From: Sphagnum compactum
Taxonomy: Eukaryota > Bryophyta > Sphagnopsida > Sphagnales
Length of the DNA stretch: 64,000 bases
Reading direction: 5' to 3'
Assembly (NCBI GenBank): GCA_965153455.1
Contig: OZ234494.1
Span: 6,572,001 to 6,636,000 of the forward strand
In this document: piece after piece, positions 10,991 to 24,890 of the stretch
How the letters are laid out: each line of letters opens with the position of its first letter
Numbering within the stretch: position 1 is the stretch's first letter
The notes under the pieces: generated by a model
What the model saw: the letters and a program-made list of their open reading frames with translations, nothing else
What the model was told of the DNA's origin: nothing
Database searches by the model: none
Program-made: the position numbers and the translations under genes

Positions 10991-13000
10991 TCTCTTCATA
11001 ATTTGATGATTTTTTCAAAAAGGGAATTTGCAACACAATATTTCTTTTTAATTTTTGAGGTCATAAAAATTGCCAAAAATTTACCACCAAAACAAACTAC
11101 TAGGTGAGCCTCCTTTGCAATATACACTCATATTATTGTATTCATTGTAGTTGTAGTGGGATGAGGCTAGGGCCCGACCATATGTAGTAGTACTTCCTTA
11201 AAATTTTGTTGCATTGTAGTGTGAAGAGCGCCATAGGTACTTTACATAAATTATATTGCATTTTTATTGGGTTGGGGCCGTTCATACTTCAATAAATTCT
11301 TGCATTGTCATGTTATTGTTTTGCGTTCATACATACTTCGGTACACGAAAAGACCAAAAAAAAGAAAAAAAAGGGAGATGTGCAATTGGCCACCAACTAA
11401 GTTTGAGTGGCCGACTCTTCTCACTTTGTAAGGCCTAGCTCGAGGGGCCCTCATGCTATAGAGATATGGTCACTTATTTAATTGCTATAACAAATGCACA
11501 TTTTCAACCGAGGGTTTTTTTAAAACCAATTTTGTGATATTGAAAATTAGGTGAATTTTTCCCCAAAAAAGAAAAACTAACTGAACTAACACTAGTTTTT
11601 TTTTTTATTTTTTTTGAAATCAAAATTTCCCCAATTGTTTTGTTGAAAAAATGACAAAATATGTCAAGAAAATAAACATCAGTTAGAACATAGGAGGTGC
11701 CCAAACATGTCCAAAGATTGACCCTAGGTGGGATAGAGAGGCAATGAAAGACGGTTTGGAGCAATAATTGTTCAAAGAACCAATAACAAGTAAAAGCAAA
11801 TTTTTCATCACCATGAATTGATCATTGAACATGATGGGTGTGAGTGATAAGATATGTACAAGAAAGCTCGGAGAGTAGTTAAAAGCACAAGAGTAAAAAA
11901 CTACAAAACATGAATGCTCTTTGCAAAGGGCGTAAAATCACATGAACACAATGCAACTTATTGGGCAATTTGGGTTTCAAGCAACAAAATTAGAAGTCAA
12001 TTTCATAGGAATGATGTGTAAGGAAAGGTGTAATGACCCATTACTCAAAGATGCATGATGGCAATGGCAATGGGAATATTGTGTTCCAACAACTTGCAAC
12101 ACCTAATTGCCATCACTAGAAGGTAGTTTTTTGTTTTTCTCTTTAAGGTATTGTGTTCACATGGGCATTAAATGTCCCACCTATTTAATGACTTCCACCA
12201 TCATGGAGCCATCAAATGTGGTGAAGCAAAGTGTTATTAGGATCCTTGGCTATACCCCTTTCCTTGTGACTTTCTTTAGTACATGTGTTTATTATACCTC
12301 CAATAAAATTTCTCCTTTACCCAATGCACATAAATGTGTATATTGTCTCTTTAAAGTTGCCCTTTTGTCATGCAAATGAAAAAAGTCATGAACCTAACCT
12401 TGGACACACAAACAACATTCCTTCCCCATGATGAATGAGTCTTGAAATCACACAAAAACTTAGGCTTAACCACAAGACCTTGACATTAAAAAACTAAAAG
12501 AAATGCAAGTTCAAGAAGGAGGAATTCACATAGCCTATGTGACAAATGTATGAAAACTCTTGGTGAGAAAACTCTTTAAAACATCACAAAAAGAAATGTA
12601 ATCCCTTTGATGAATCCCATAATCACTCCAAAGATATAGACACAATAGCACAATTTGGAAATGCAAATATTTGGTTGCTCAACACATTTCTTATACCATG
12701 GGAAAGGTTTTGACCCATATTGGCTGGCTTTAAGGTCAAGGTATTGAGAAGTTGGGGAGGTTATTCTTTGTATATTTTATGAAGCATGTGAAATAAAGGG
12801 GAATTTTTTTTTATAATGTAACCTACCCTAGAGACATGTGTTTAATGTAAATATGTTATTTATTGAAATTAATGTCTCTTCAATTAATTGGTTGCAATCA
12901 CTTGAGTTGGGACTTTGAATTTTGGACATTGCCTTTGATAATAGGTTAATACCCTAGTACTTTGGACAATTCGACATTAAATTACATTATTCTCAGAATT
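10991..13000. other. AT-rich intergenic DNA
   Basis: I see only scattered homopolymers and short open frames below 100 codons. No homology, RNA gene or clear repeat array was recognised. Confidence 0.4.
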
Positions 13001-13660
13001 GTTCAAATTTTCCAAAATAATTTCTTCCAAATCAAAAAATATTTTGAAGGATAATAATTGAATATTTATGAATATTCCATTTGTTGAAATGAAAATTTCA
13101 AAATTAATTAATTATTTGACAGACATGTGTTGGAATGGCCAAGGTATTATGGTATTATGGAAGGGTGCACGACTTGATTCAAGACTCTTTGGAGCTACGG
13201 TGTGGAAGCTATTGATCATTGAAGCATCATTTTTTCAAGGAAAATTAAATAAAATTGAAACTGAACTGTATTGGAATTTGGGGGGCATTCTTGGTGTTGT
13301 TGGAAAGCCCTCAGCAAGTCGTATTTAATAGAGTTTATTTCACAATTTTAGGAGCTAAGGTGTGGAAGATATTGATTTTTGAGTGGATTTGGTTGCTGGG
13401 AATTCAAACAAATTGCAAAAATCAGGGTTTAGAAGGAAAATATCAATTGAGTCCTCAATGTGTTCACATTGCTAAATTTAGACATTTTCAACTCTGAAAA
13501 TGTGAAAAATAAAGAATGTGTTCACACTTGGGCCAACAACACAAGCCACACTAGTTGTTATAGTGGGAAGAGCATGTCACCAAAGCCCCTAAACAATTAC
13601 CACGGGAGAAATTTTAAAAATAGATTTATAAATCAAATATGGACACAAAACTAGCAATCA
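13000..13660 (+). repeat. Dispersed repeat family R3, fullest copy
   Basis: Two separate parts of this block recur near the right end of the window. Bases about 13,180-13,545 match 59,760-60,070; diagnostic phrases are CCCTCAGCAAGTC, GGAGCTAAGGTGTGG, AATTCAAACAAATTGCAAAAA, GAGTCCTCAATGTGTTCACA and ACTTGGGCCAAC. Bases about 13,080-13,145 (ATTAATTATTTGACAGACATGTGT) match 61,670-61,735. All copies lie in the same orientation. No coding capacity was recognised. Confidence 0.75.
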
Positions 13661-15690
13661 TTGCCTCACAAAAATTTACTTAAACCTTAAAACCTACATT
13701 GACATGATATTTAGCGATTCTCAATTAGGTTTTATAAAAAAATGACCCTTTTGCATAATGGGTGGGGATAAGGTGGTTCACAAGCAAAATATTCCAAATT
13801 TTGACCCTTATGCATATTAGGCAAGTATAACCAAAATAAGTACATGAAAAAAATGATAATCACAAGTATTGTTTAAATATAGAAATTGACACCAAGCAAA
13901 TTCATTAATTTTTCAAATTTTTGATTATTTGATACCCCATTTGACATAGATATATTATTATTATTATTATTACTATTTATTTATTTTTCACAAGGACCTT
14001 GCGAAATCAAGTATTTAGAAAATAATAACTTTCACACCTTTGTCAAGATTGATGTTGGTGGTTAATTCTTTTTTTTTGCTAAAGGAATTGTATGTCACGA
14101 ATGGATGAGAATGCACAAAGTAACGTATACCATTAAGAACACAAGACAAAAATGTGTTCTGAATGAGGTTACGGATTCACTTTCAAAGAATCCAAACTTG
14201 GGACAACTTTGATGCAAAAGCCTAGAAAAATTTATAAAACAAAAATTATGCAAGGGAATTAGTTTCTTTTACAAGGGTTTAGTCAATTATAGCAATTCAA
14301 TGATTATCGTGAAGTTGATATCTAACATTGAATCCATATTCATGATCAATAATTGTAATGTGATGGTTGAGGGATTCTCATTAACAAAGTAAAATGCATT
14401 TATGCCTTTTAAATATATAAGTGTATTGAAGAAGACTTTAAAAGTGAAATTGGTGTCCACAAGGTTTCCATCAATGTTGTGTGAGTATATATCTCTTACT
14501 TGAATATACCCATGGGGTATAGATAGGATCTATTATTTATCTTAACATATTTTCTTTAAATCAAAATATAGTTTAAAGAAGCATATACTCAAGGGTATGT
14601 AAATTTGAAAAAATAAAAATCCTATTCAAAATGGTGGACATATATATAAATATACCCAAGGATACTTGCACAACCCTAGTTTCATTTAATCTCATGAAAT
14701 ATGAGAAAGATAAAAAGAGGATTGTAGACATGCAATTTGCCTTGCAACACAAGTTCGTACCCATTAACAACCAAATTCACTTTGACTCATCATCATCAAG
14801 CTCAAACTTGCTAGAGTACAATGCACCTTATGAGAGATGGATGTGACTCACACCGTCCCCCTCGCACATTATGAAAAATAAATATAACATCCATGCCAAA
14901 TGGTTGGATGTGCAACTCACATCAAGTATATAGAAAACACACTTGCCAAAGGGGGGGGACATACAATGATAAGTGTCCATTGAATGCAACACCCGTGTCA
15001 TTAAATAAATAAAAATAATCTCTCATATTATTATATTGTCCAATTTCTGGCTAATGTTTCATGTTTATGGGTTGGGTATGGGGGAATTATTAACGGCATA
15101 AATTGCATGTAATAAACTCTCGTAGAAGTGTGTAAATAGTGGGGTATGGGTGGAGATCTTAGTATAAAATGGAGACAATAAAATGAGAGATTATTTAAAT
15201 GCCACCACCTGGGCCAATCATTATGGTCGACCAATCAAAAAAAATTATTGGTCCCCTTGGAAGGCATATCATAATACCTTTACCATTCCGACATCTTCCT
15301 ATCGGATTTAAAAAATAAAATAAAAAATTCTGGCTATAGCAATAAGAATTTCCTGAAATTCTGGCAGTTTCAAAGACTTTTGGCCATGTAGAACGGGAAT
15401 AAACAAAATGGCCATGTAAACTAGGTAGCAATAGAATTTTGAGAACTTCCACCATTGTGGGTATAGCTAATTTTGGAAAAAATAATAATTCAACATTTAC
15501 TGAAAATAATTTAATTATTATTGGAATGGTAAAGGTATTACGATATATCCTTATTGTGTTTAGATGTCTGAAGTGGAGATTTGCATTATTTTATTTTACT
15601 GCTATATTGCATCCAAAATATAACATACATGCCATTTCATTGTTGTGGGTGAAGTTGTTGTTACAGTTGTGTTCCTTTTACAGTAATAGT
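13661..15690. other. AT-rich intergenic DNA
   Basis: No gene was recognised. There is an ATT triplet run at about 13,953-13,975 and an imperfect inverted pair of ATATACCC/GGGTAT phrases at 14,503-14,662. The other frames are short and unremarkable. Confidence 0.4.
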
Positions 15691-15694
15691 TTCC

Positions 15695-16045
15695 GCATAA
15701 TAGGGCATCAAATGCATAACCAGGAATGAAAATTTTACAAAACATAATAACTAGGACCCAGACTAGTTTTTTTAGCAATAGTAAACTGAGTTTCATCCTG
15801 TCTTTCCTTTTTCCTGAGCGCCTCCACTGCTACTACATATGTTTTCTCTGCTCCTACTTGTACAATAATAGAAATTACTCTCGAACTTTGGGCAATCAAA
15901 TGCTCAGTTTCAGCAACGACAGCATTTCATACTGAGATTTAATAAAATTTCCTTACTTTGCCGAGACCACTGAAAGATGGAGTAGGGGCTGAAAGCAGGC
16001 CCAAAGAGAAGGGGGTGAGATGGTGACTTTACAGATAACTCTAAT
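15695..16045 (+). repeat. Dispersed repeat family R1, long copy
   Basis: It runs from ATAGGGCATCAAATGCATAAC through GAGTTTCATCCTGTCTTTCC, GCGCCTCCACTG, TCATACTGAGATTTAATAAAAT and CCTTACTTTGC to ACAGATAACTCTAAT. The same order is found at 33,345-33,630 and 36,453-36,780, and its right end at 1-55. About 350 bp long, with no coding potential seen. It could be a solo LTR, SINE or MITE; the class is not resolved. Confidence 0.8.
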
Positions 16046-19000
16046 ACATGTCATCAATAGGTAGGTATTGGAAGAAAGAATCTTGTGAGAATTGCATTGC
16101 AGATGCCATCTTACATTATGTGACATAATCTTCCAGTGATGATCATACATTCAAAATATTGACCAAATCTCTGTGTGGAACATGAATTTCCTTTTAAATT
16201 ATTAAAATTCGCCACCCCCAGACTTTAATGCCATGGAATGGAATGGTCTCACCCTTGCCAATTATGTTGGGTGGTGCGTCACCTAGCTTGCCCTAATGGG
16301 CTCACCGTGCACATTACCCAACAATACAAATTATTTTTGTTTTCTCAGAGAAATGGAATTCTTATTAAAGTTTATGAAGAATACGGAACATTAAAGTTTG
16401 ATTCTTTCACTTTGTAAAAAGTTCATTGGTGTAGTGAATTGAGATGTATGTTGTAGAAAGATTGAAGTTTCCCATCCCAACTATGGTTAATGGAAGATGG
16501 GTTGTTTCTTAGTCATGAGATGGATGTGGGCACTAGTGCACAAAAATAAAAATAAAATTCAAGGACGTTGATAGCAAAGTAATTTGATTTTAGTGCAAAA
16601 TATTCAATTTTTTTATAAAAAAAATTCTTGAACTAAGTATTTCATAACAATGTAAAAGTTATTTCTCCCCCATAGATTGAAAGCCCCCATAGCCTCCCAC
16701 AACACATGATGATGATACATAACACCCTCGAAGAAAATTGCTAATTCAATTTGGAGGGTACCTTATATCCATGAATACCGCTCTTAAAAATGAGAGGTGA
16801 TATTACACCTACTCCATAAAAGTAAGAGGAAAATCATGCCTACTTATAGGTCTAAGATCCCTCCCACTCTCAAGAAAGGAGTAGGTGTAAGAGAAGCTAC
16901 CTCATCCTACTCCTTGGGATCCACATATGTTTAGGTTCATGATAATTTGCCTTGTGCTTTATGATGCATTTTCAACATGTAAGGCTATTATTTCCTTTTG
17001 GAGGTGATTTTTTTTTCAGTTATTATAATGGGAGCAAAATGCATGCCCAAACCTACTTAGGTTTAACCCCCCAAACCCTTACAACCCTTACAATTACATT
17101 CGAAATTTCACTTGGAATAGAATGACACCTTCCCACCACAAAATGAATTGAAAGGTGATAAATTGTTCCCAAGTAATTGGGGAACTACTTCTGTTTGTAA
17201 GGGTCATTTGTGCAAAATGGGAAATAAAATATAAAATCTCCATAAGATGGATTTTTTCTAACAATTTTTTTTGGCATTTACATGAAAATATTAGGCACTA
17301 TGTAGCACTAAGGTGATGATTTGGTGACTCTTAACTTGTAATAGTGTAAATTGATGTCAATGATAGAATGCCATAATGGTTAAAGCAAGTTTTATTTGAT
17401 ACCTTTCATGTTTCTTTTTATCACAACCTATTCTCCCAATAAAATTGTTTGAATATACCGTTTTTTATTTATTGAAGTCAACCAATATCCATTGAACCAT
17501 AAAACAAATTAACCCAAATTGGATAATATTCATCTAGAATTTGGCTTTCATCTAGCGTACTAACATATTTTGATGAGATGTTTTTAAATGCGCAATTTGG
17601 TTAAACATATTTTGAAACTATAAAAATGACAAAATATGTATTTTTTGGTTTGAAAATGTACATTATATATATATTTTTTATTTTTATTTATTTTATTTTA
17701 TTTTCTAAAATGAAAGTTGGCATGGAATTGCAATATTTTTTCCCATCTCCTTTTCATTCATGGCCCCATGATTCTTTCCCTTTTAAAAGACTAATACAAA
17801 CATATTTGGAATTCAATATGAGTTGGATGTTGAAACCTCAAACTACTTGGAATTTTGATGATTGTTTAAATAATTTAGTGACAACTATGCATTAAAAATT
17901 ATTGGGACCCTCTATATCCTTAAAGTTGATAGGAACGTGTGACTTAACTCAAGTGGATGCACAAAGGATGGAAGATTAAGCAACCACAATTCAAAACAAT
18001 TATAGTATGGGTAGGCATCGAAGATAATAGCATTGATGATTGAACAAATGTTTAAGTGTATCTTCGAAAAACAAATCACTACTAATATGGTTTTTGGAAT
18101 ATTTAATTTTGTATCATCCAATTTATTTAATGGTTGAAATTTTTGTCTAATATGTTTTTAGATATCTTGATGTTTGGTGATTATTGAGTAGTAATTTGAA
18201 ATTTTATACCTTTTTCTTTTGTTAGGTGTTTGAACTCATTCCCCGATATAGTTACCAAAGGTCTTACATACATGCAATTAAATTAATAACCTATCATCAT
18301 TTGTAGCAAATACACATGTTACAAATAGTCATATTATCCTAACTTCAATTTACCAACCATACCAACTTGGAAGGAAGGATTTTACCTTCATTTTGTCCAA
18401 ACCAATGTTGGTTTGATATCATGAAAAAGTTAGTTATCAAAATTGTAATAGTTAGTGATTAGGGTTCACAACTTCTTGGCCTCTTCTTTACAAGGTTGTT
18501 GAGGGTTAATGAGTGCCTCCTTGAGCACCGGATGCATATTTCCTCTCTATGCACTCTAGATTGGACCATTTTTGTTTTTGTTGCTTGTAATGTTTCATGT
18601 TTTATTACAAGTTATTTGTAATTCTTGTTTATAATTTCATTGTATTTGGGAAGAAAACATGCACAAGTCGAGGTTGTTTGTCAATTGTCTCGTTGTAGCA
18701 TTAGTGGTGAACATTCTTGGAAGAAAGAAGATATATAGAACACTGAATGACAACATGTCGATGGGAAGTGTCCATAGGCTTCTTTTTATTTTTTGGCAAC
18801 GTATTTAGAACTTCAATCTAAATTGATGAATTTTCCTAACAAATGCTCCAACACATTCCCTACTTTTTCTTGGGGATTGTTGTGGCATGAAAATTCAACA
18901 AAAAACCAAAATATTTGCACAAGTACATTGCAAATTCAAAATACCCAAGTACCAAGCTCCGGAGTTCATCTTTGGTTAGTCTAAACATCAACATACCATT

Positions 19001-20670
19001 GTTGATATCTAGCTTGCAAATTCATATAGATAACAATTGGTACCGTACCAAATTGGTACAAAAAAAATCTATGAATTTCAATATTTGAAAACCCTACCTA
19101 ACATCACAATTTTTTTTTTTTTAAAAACCAAGAGCTCCTTCTAGTATTTGGAAAACACCATACTGGACACAATTTTAAAATAATATCTTTAAAATTTTAA
19201 TATTCATCCAATTTTCAAAACCCCCCCAAAAAAGGGGCTTCTAGTTTTCAATTAGTCTTGTTTTCATTCATGAGAAAACATTTCGGTATCATGTTAGTTT
19301 TCAAGGTTTAAGGATTTTGAACTAAAGTCCTCCTAAAAGAAGATAATAGTCTTAATTACTAAACCCCAAGGTATCATGAATGTGAGAAACTTATGGAACA
19401 TTTAATTTAAAGTTTACACACACTGTTGATTTTAACTTTAAAACCATCAACACATACAAGTTATTCACACATGAAAGCCTAAAAACTTGGGTGGTTCTCA
19501 AGCCATTTTTTATACTTGCCCAACACTAAGTCCAAATATGTATACTTGTGCCCAATTCTTGTCCAATGTTAGAAAATTTGAAACAACACAACCAACACCA
19601 AATTAAGGTAAAAGCACCCAAAAAAAAAAGTTATGAATGGACCTTGAACAATGCCCTATAATGGCCTCCCATAACCATTCAAATATGGTTTAAAATGCAT
19701 GATCAATAAATAGCTCTTAATTTAAAGTTATTTTCAAAGTGGTTTAAGATTACAATGCAACCCATTTCAAATACTTTCAAATTTAGCCCATTCCATGGCT
19801 TATTTTGGGCATCACCCAAAATAAGGTTTTAGGATCCTTTGTTTGATCATATTAAAAGTCCTATTATGAAAATTTGAGATGCTACATCCACCACTCACCA
19901 TTCATAGGGGAACAACCTATTCACAATACAAGGTGCCCTATTGGCACAATTCTTTACAAATTCATGTATAGTTGAAAAAAAAGAAAATCAGCTTCAACTT
20001 GAGTTGAGTTTTAAAGCCTCTTTGTCTTCCTTCTAGAGGAAAATGAGTGTAAAAATAAAATATTTATTGAGTAAATCTGAGCTATATGTAAACTAGACAA
20101 ATAAATCAGATTTACTCAATATGCTTATTTATGACACTTTTAGGGTTAGGTTTATGAGGAGGTGAGGGATGCAAGAAACAAGGCAATGCTGAAACCCAAC
20201 TAGAAATTTCTAGTCAACTTGTGTGGAAGGAAATTTGGCAGGTTTCTAAAGAGCAACACTGGCAGCTAACTTCCCTTGTGCAGTCAGGCCCACTCAAGTT
20301 AAGTATGGATTGAAAAAAGTCTGTAAGTTTCTCAGACACAAGTCTTATGACAATTTTTTTTTAATAATGATCTTGTCTTTTAAAAATTAAATTAATGGCT
20401 ATTTATAAATTAAGAAATTGGATTCCAATTAATTAATAGCCATTAACATTAATAAATTCCAATTAATGGCTAAATGAATACCCATCATTACTATTTGCTC
20501 TCTTTCCTCTCTCTCTCTCTCTCCTTAGTTTAGTCTGAATAATTGCTGATTCTATAACCCTAACAGCTGTTAATGCCAGGGAGTTAGTGTGGGCAGGGTT
20601 AGCAGGGTGTTAGTAGGTAGGTAGTAAAGACAGCCCAAACTAGGCCTTGGGTTAGTTCCTGGCACCTATA
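16046..20670. other. AT-rich intergenic DNA with small repeats
   Basis: An imperfect inverted repeat lies at about 16,263-16,330 (TTGGGTGGTGCG against CATTACCCAA). A short diverged R2 copy is at about 18,678-18,750. A CT microsatellite lies at 20,508-20,523. No gene was recognised; the open frames at 17,626-17,895 and 18,793-18,984 look like chance. Confidence 0.4.
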
Positions 20671-20677
20671 CTGGTAG

Positions 20678-20785
20678 ACTAACCATGGTAAAAATCCTTC
20701 TTTTTCTTTCAAAGGGTTGTTTCTAACCATGGTAAAAATCCTTCTTTTTCTTTTAAAGGGTTGTTTCTAACCATGGTAAAATATC
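20678..20785 (+). repeat. 45-bp tandem repeat, about 2.3 copies
   Basis: CTAACCATGGTAAAAATCC followed by TTCTTTTTCTTT and AAAGGGTTGTTT occurs twice almost identically, and a third unit starts with TAACCATGGTAAAATATC. Confidence 0.85.
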
Positions 20786-23620
20786 TCCATTCACTTAACA
20801 TTAAGCTAACCACAAATTTAGGTTACTATTGGTTGCCAACTAGGATGCCACCTAGATTTCCCATCTAACACTGACCTAACATCAAGTGTGAATGCACTTG
20901 TTTCTTACACAATGGGTCACCAAGGTGGAACCAGATATTAACTCAATTGAGGGTTTGTCCACAACAACTGAGTCATAATGGGTGATGGGTGCCATTCACT
21001 CTGGCCCATACATAACATGCTCTGCAAAATAATCCACTTCAAGAAAGGAAAACATACCCTAAAAATACCTTTACCATTTCAACAACATATTGTCGAGTAA
21101 TTATTTAAATTTGAAATCTTAACTTTTTGGCTCCAATTTTAAATCACCGTTGGAAGGTTTGCAACTCAAATCTTGACAATTGAACTTTTAAATTTAATTA
21201 AAATTTCAACAAAAATAACGAATAATTTTTCAAAGTTCGACAAAATGAAAAATACCATCTCTAAGTATTGACAATTTAAGAATTTTTACATTAGGCAAAC
21301 ACACTCAAATTAAAAGCCTGATTTCATGTTATTTTGAAGTTGATCATGTGTAACTTCATCAATGGCTTTTGCACAGAACCCAATTTGAGCAAGAAATGAG
21401 AAAAGATATGACAGTTTTGCTCAGATGGGTCCCAAAGAACCCTAAACCCTAAACCCTAAACCTGTCCAGACACTCAGGCACTATACCCAAGATGGGTCAG
21501 AAAATCTCACACTAGAGTTGAAAGCATGGCATTGTTATACATACTTACACAGTGCTCCTCACACCCCACATATTCTTATTCACACATGTATGAACTATGA
21601 ACTTGTTCTTCTTTTGGGGACTTGCTCGCCAACCCCATTTGGCTTGAAAAAATTCTATCACTCATTGATCAATCTTCAAGGTGGCAATGGCTTCAAGCTA
21701 TGTCAAGGAAGAGAGACTCTGAACATTGAAGGTGAATGTGGCAAAATGTTGATCAAGCTCTACATCATCCAAAGGAGTCACTATATATCTTAAACCCTAA
21801 TTTTACTCATATATTGAGTGGAGTGTGAAAACCTCTTATAATTTTTTTTGTAGTGTAACTCGGAGGGTATGCTATTTGATTTTTCAGAAAGGAATTACCC
21901 TTTGAGGAGAAAGTGTATATGGGGTTCCTCTAAAGAAGCAGCATCATGGTAAAGGGTCTACACAAAAAAATTGCTGAAATTTAAACTAAGGGGGAGGTAA
22001 AGGATTGGGTGTTGATTTTAACATGAAGATAAGGGTAACATGCTTCTACCCAAAGGTAGTTCATGAATGATAAGGTATGATGTCATTGCTAATGCTTGAA
22101 ATTAAACATTTGAAATGCAAAACAATTATGTTTTGTTATGACCTTTTTTCTTTATCAAACTTAGATTTCATTTATATACTTATGTGATATTCTTACATAA
22201 TTCTGTAACACATTCAACATATTTCAGCCTTTAAATGCATGGAAAAACTATGCCAAATTATCCAAATATTTGCATTTTTACATCCATTTCAACATCAACC
22301 ATCCCTTCCATTGATTCATACCTTCTTTGACAATGGACGTATTAAGAATAACAACAAACAAATGACAAACAAGGGAAACAAATCAACAAATGAAAAAAAA
22401 AACATGGAAGCTTGCAATGAAAGCCTTTTTCTAGAAACCTTTTAAAAAATTATTCATAAATAAGATAGGGTTATTTTCCCCTAAAAGGGGTGGTGTATTT
22501 GGCTATTGCAAGTTGCATTGTGTGTGTGAATAGTGGTTATTTCAATTTTGACAAAGTCCAAATTTAAGCTTTAGGCTACTATAAAAAAACATTATGAAAC
22601 CTTTTGACAACTGTTGGAAAATTGGAGTTGCAAAATTTGGTGGAAAAACTCCTAGCCAATGGCATAACTTGCTTTAATTACAAAATTACAAGTAAGTAAT
22701 AAGCATTAAAAATGTAAGCAATTTCCACTAGTCCATAAAATTCAAGATCAACATTGGAACTAGATGAGCAATGCATAAAACAAAATTGGCAAATCATGTG
22801 AAGGAGTTGAACCCTTGTCCTAAAGGACACTACACCTAATGGCAACACATGACCTTGACTTGTAAGCCACACATTAGTTTTAATGATACAAAGAACATCA
22901 AACAAATTATGGGAGAGAAGAAAAAATTTACTTAAAGTTTAAATTAGTCAACATCATGGGAACTAGGGGTTTATGGCAAAATTCAACTTGCAAACCCCCC
23001 ACACAATCATCATAAGTTCTTAAAAGCCCAAACTTGAGACTAGGTTGTAAGAATCAAGAGAACGAAAATAAAGCTAAAACTAAATTAAGGAGCAGTTTTA
23101 ACAACACCAGTCCCATGCATGTTCAGAAAACTTCAATAGGAACATGTATGGTATTGACCAACTTGCAACAAAGAGTGCAAGCATGTAGGAGCAATATTTC
23201 AGATCCCAAGTTTTGACTGTATCCTCCGAGAAGACACTTCTCATCTAAAATATACCACAGTTGAGGAACTAAGTTGTAAAACATTGGTAAATCCTTAATA
23301 GGTGACAAAACTCATACACAAGCAAATGAAAAATGTAAAAGACTATATTAGGTGTTATAATCTATTGAACCTTGATGTAACAACAAAGCACATTCATGTT
23401 AAAATTGAACAAAATGTGTCTAACATTTACAGTACAAAAATCAAGGTCTATGGGGTTTGGCATGGAAAGTTCTTATGGATTGCACCATGAAACAACCATA
23501 ATGGTTCAAAAACCTAGAACTTGCCATGGTCAAAACAATAATGAGCCACTACAACAAGAAAACATCAAACTAAAAAACCTCTCTTTGATTTCTCATTAAT
23601 TCAAATTGTGATGGCATCAT
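20786..23620. other. Intergenic DNA with a short telomere-like tract
   Basis: A tract with three AAACCCT units lies at about 21,438-21,462. No gene was recognised. The frames at 21,518-21,793 and 22,239-22,445 have no familiar features. Confidence 0.4.
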
Positions 23621-24434
23621 CATAAGGAAAAACATCCATGGTATAAAAAGGTTGTGCAAACATATGAACCACCAAATCCAAATGCTCACAAAGTTAATTT
23701 TGCAATCTTGTCTTCATGAATGTTAAGGTTGAGAAAGTTCTCTCATCTCCCCAAATCCCATAATTTGAACCATAGCCAGCTTTGCAACTTTCATGAATCA
23801 TGAACTTAAGGAGTCAAACAGATAATAGTGCATTCAAGGAAATATTTCTAAATTTTAACATTGGATTGAAATCCATGGTTGTTGCCTGGTTGATAGCCCA
23901 TTGAGCATTATAGATCATTGTCACTGTGGAAAAAAAAATTACATATTCAAAATATTCATATCAAGTACAATGTTGAAATCCATGTTTGAGTGGATCCAAG
24001 CTTTTTGGGTTGACAATAAAATCTTTTCAAAATAGCTATATGAATATGGAAGGTCACCTAACACAAAGATTTTAACTAGTAATGTGGGTAGACCATGTTT
24101 AAACATTCATCACATATTAGGCAAAAAATCATTTCTCAAGCTCATCATTGATTTTGGTTGTTGTTTCAAAACATTATTTTTGAAGATGATTAATGATTTG
24201 CTAAAAGATAACATGAATCATAACCACATAAAGTGATGTACGAAGACAATGACAATGCATCATAATGAAAATGCTAGCAATTGGAAAACTCAAATTCTCC
24301 AACGCAATATTTAGGTTGGATGCCCATTCATGCACCACCACATTTGAGTACTTATCGAACATGTCATTCATGTAAGAAATCTAAAAATCATTGTACCAAC
24401 CTAAAGTAAAGATTAGCCATGCATAATCATATAT

Positions 24435-24890
24435 ATTATTTCACTAAGTCTGTCTGTGCGTCTGTCGAGGTGCCAATTTGAGGGGCCAATTTCGAAGTAC
24501 CAATTCGAGGAGACAAAAACCCAAATCCCGTCTGTCCATCTGTTAATGTCCTGAAACCCAGATCCCGTTTGTCTGTCTGTTGAGGTCTTGAAACCCAGAT
24601 CTCGTCTGTTCGTCTGTCAAGGTCTTCAAACACAGATCCCAAATTGTAAAAGTAAAATAAGTGCCCAAAAACCTGCCTAGCTCCTCTTTTCCGGGTTTTC
24701 ATGAAACCCGGCAGTTCTGTGAGGTTTTTTTGAAATAACCAGAACCGGCAGCGGTTTTTTGATTCTGATTTTTTTTCAAATACCCGGAACTTGTGATTCT
24801 TTGACTTCGAGTTTTAATTCTTTTAATTCCCATTTTACAAATACCCAGACGTGGAGGTTATTCAACATATCAAATACCCGCCCAACACTG
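24435..24890. mobile_element. Insertion in the hAT relic with a hAT-like terminus
   Basis: This segment separates the two halves of the decayed hAT gene. Its right end, AAATACCCGCCCAACACTG (ending at 24,890), matches in inverted form the CACTGTTGGGCGG terminus of the short element at 32,336. It contains an 8-bp-arm hairpin (CCGGGTTT/AAACCCGG, 24,692-24,712) and a 37-bp minisatellite. The left boundary is not clear and no target duplication can be proven. Confidence 0.5.
24524..24637 (+). repeat. 37-bp minisatellite, three copies plus degraded flank
   Basis: GATCCCGTTTGTCTGTCTG and its variants start at 24,524, 24,561, 24,598 and 24,635, with exact 37-bp spacing. Each unit ends in CTTGAAACCCA or a close variant. 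A looser CTGTCTG-rich unit precedes it at about 24,447. Confidence 0.85.

Noticed and set aside
24436-24702. Minus-strand repeat protein of 88 codons
   Set aside because: It arises from the 37-bp minisatellite; no start context or homology.
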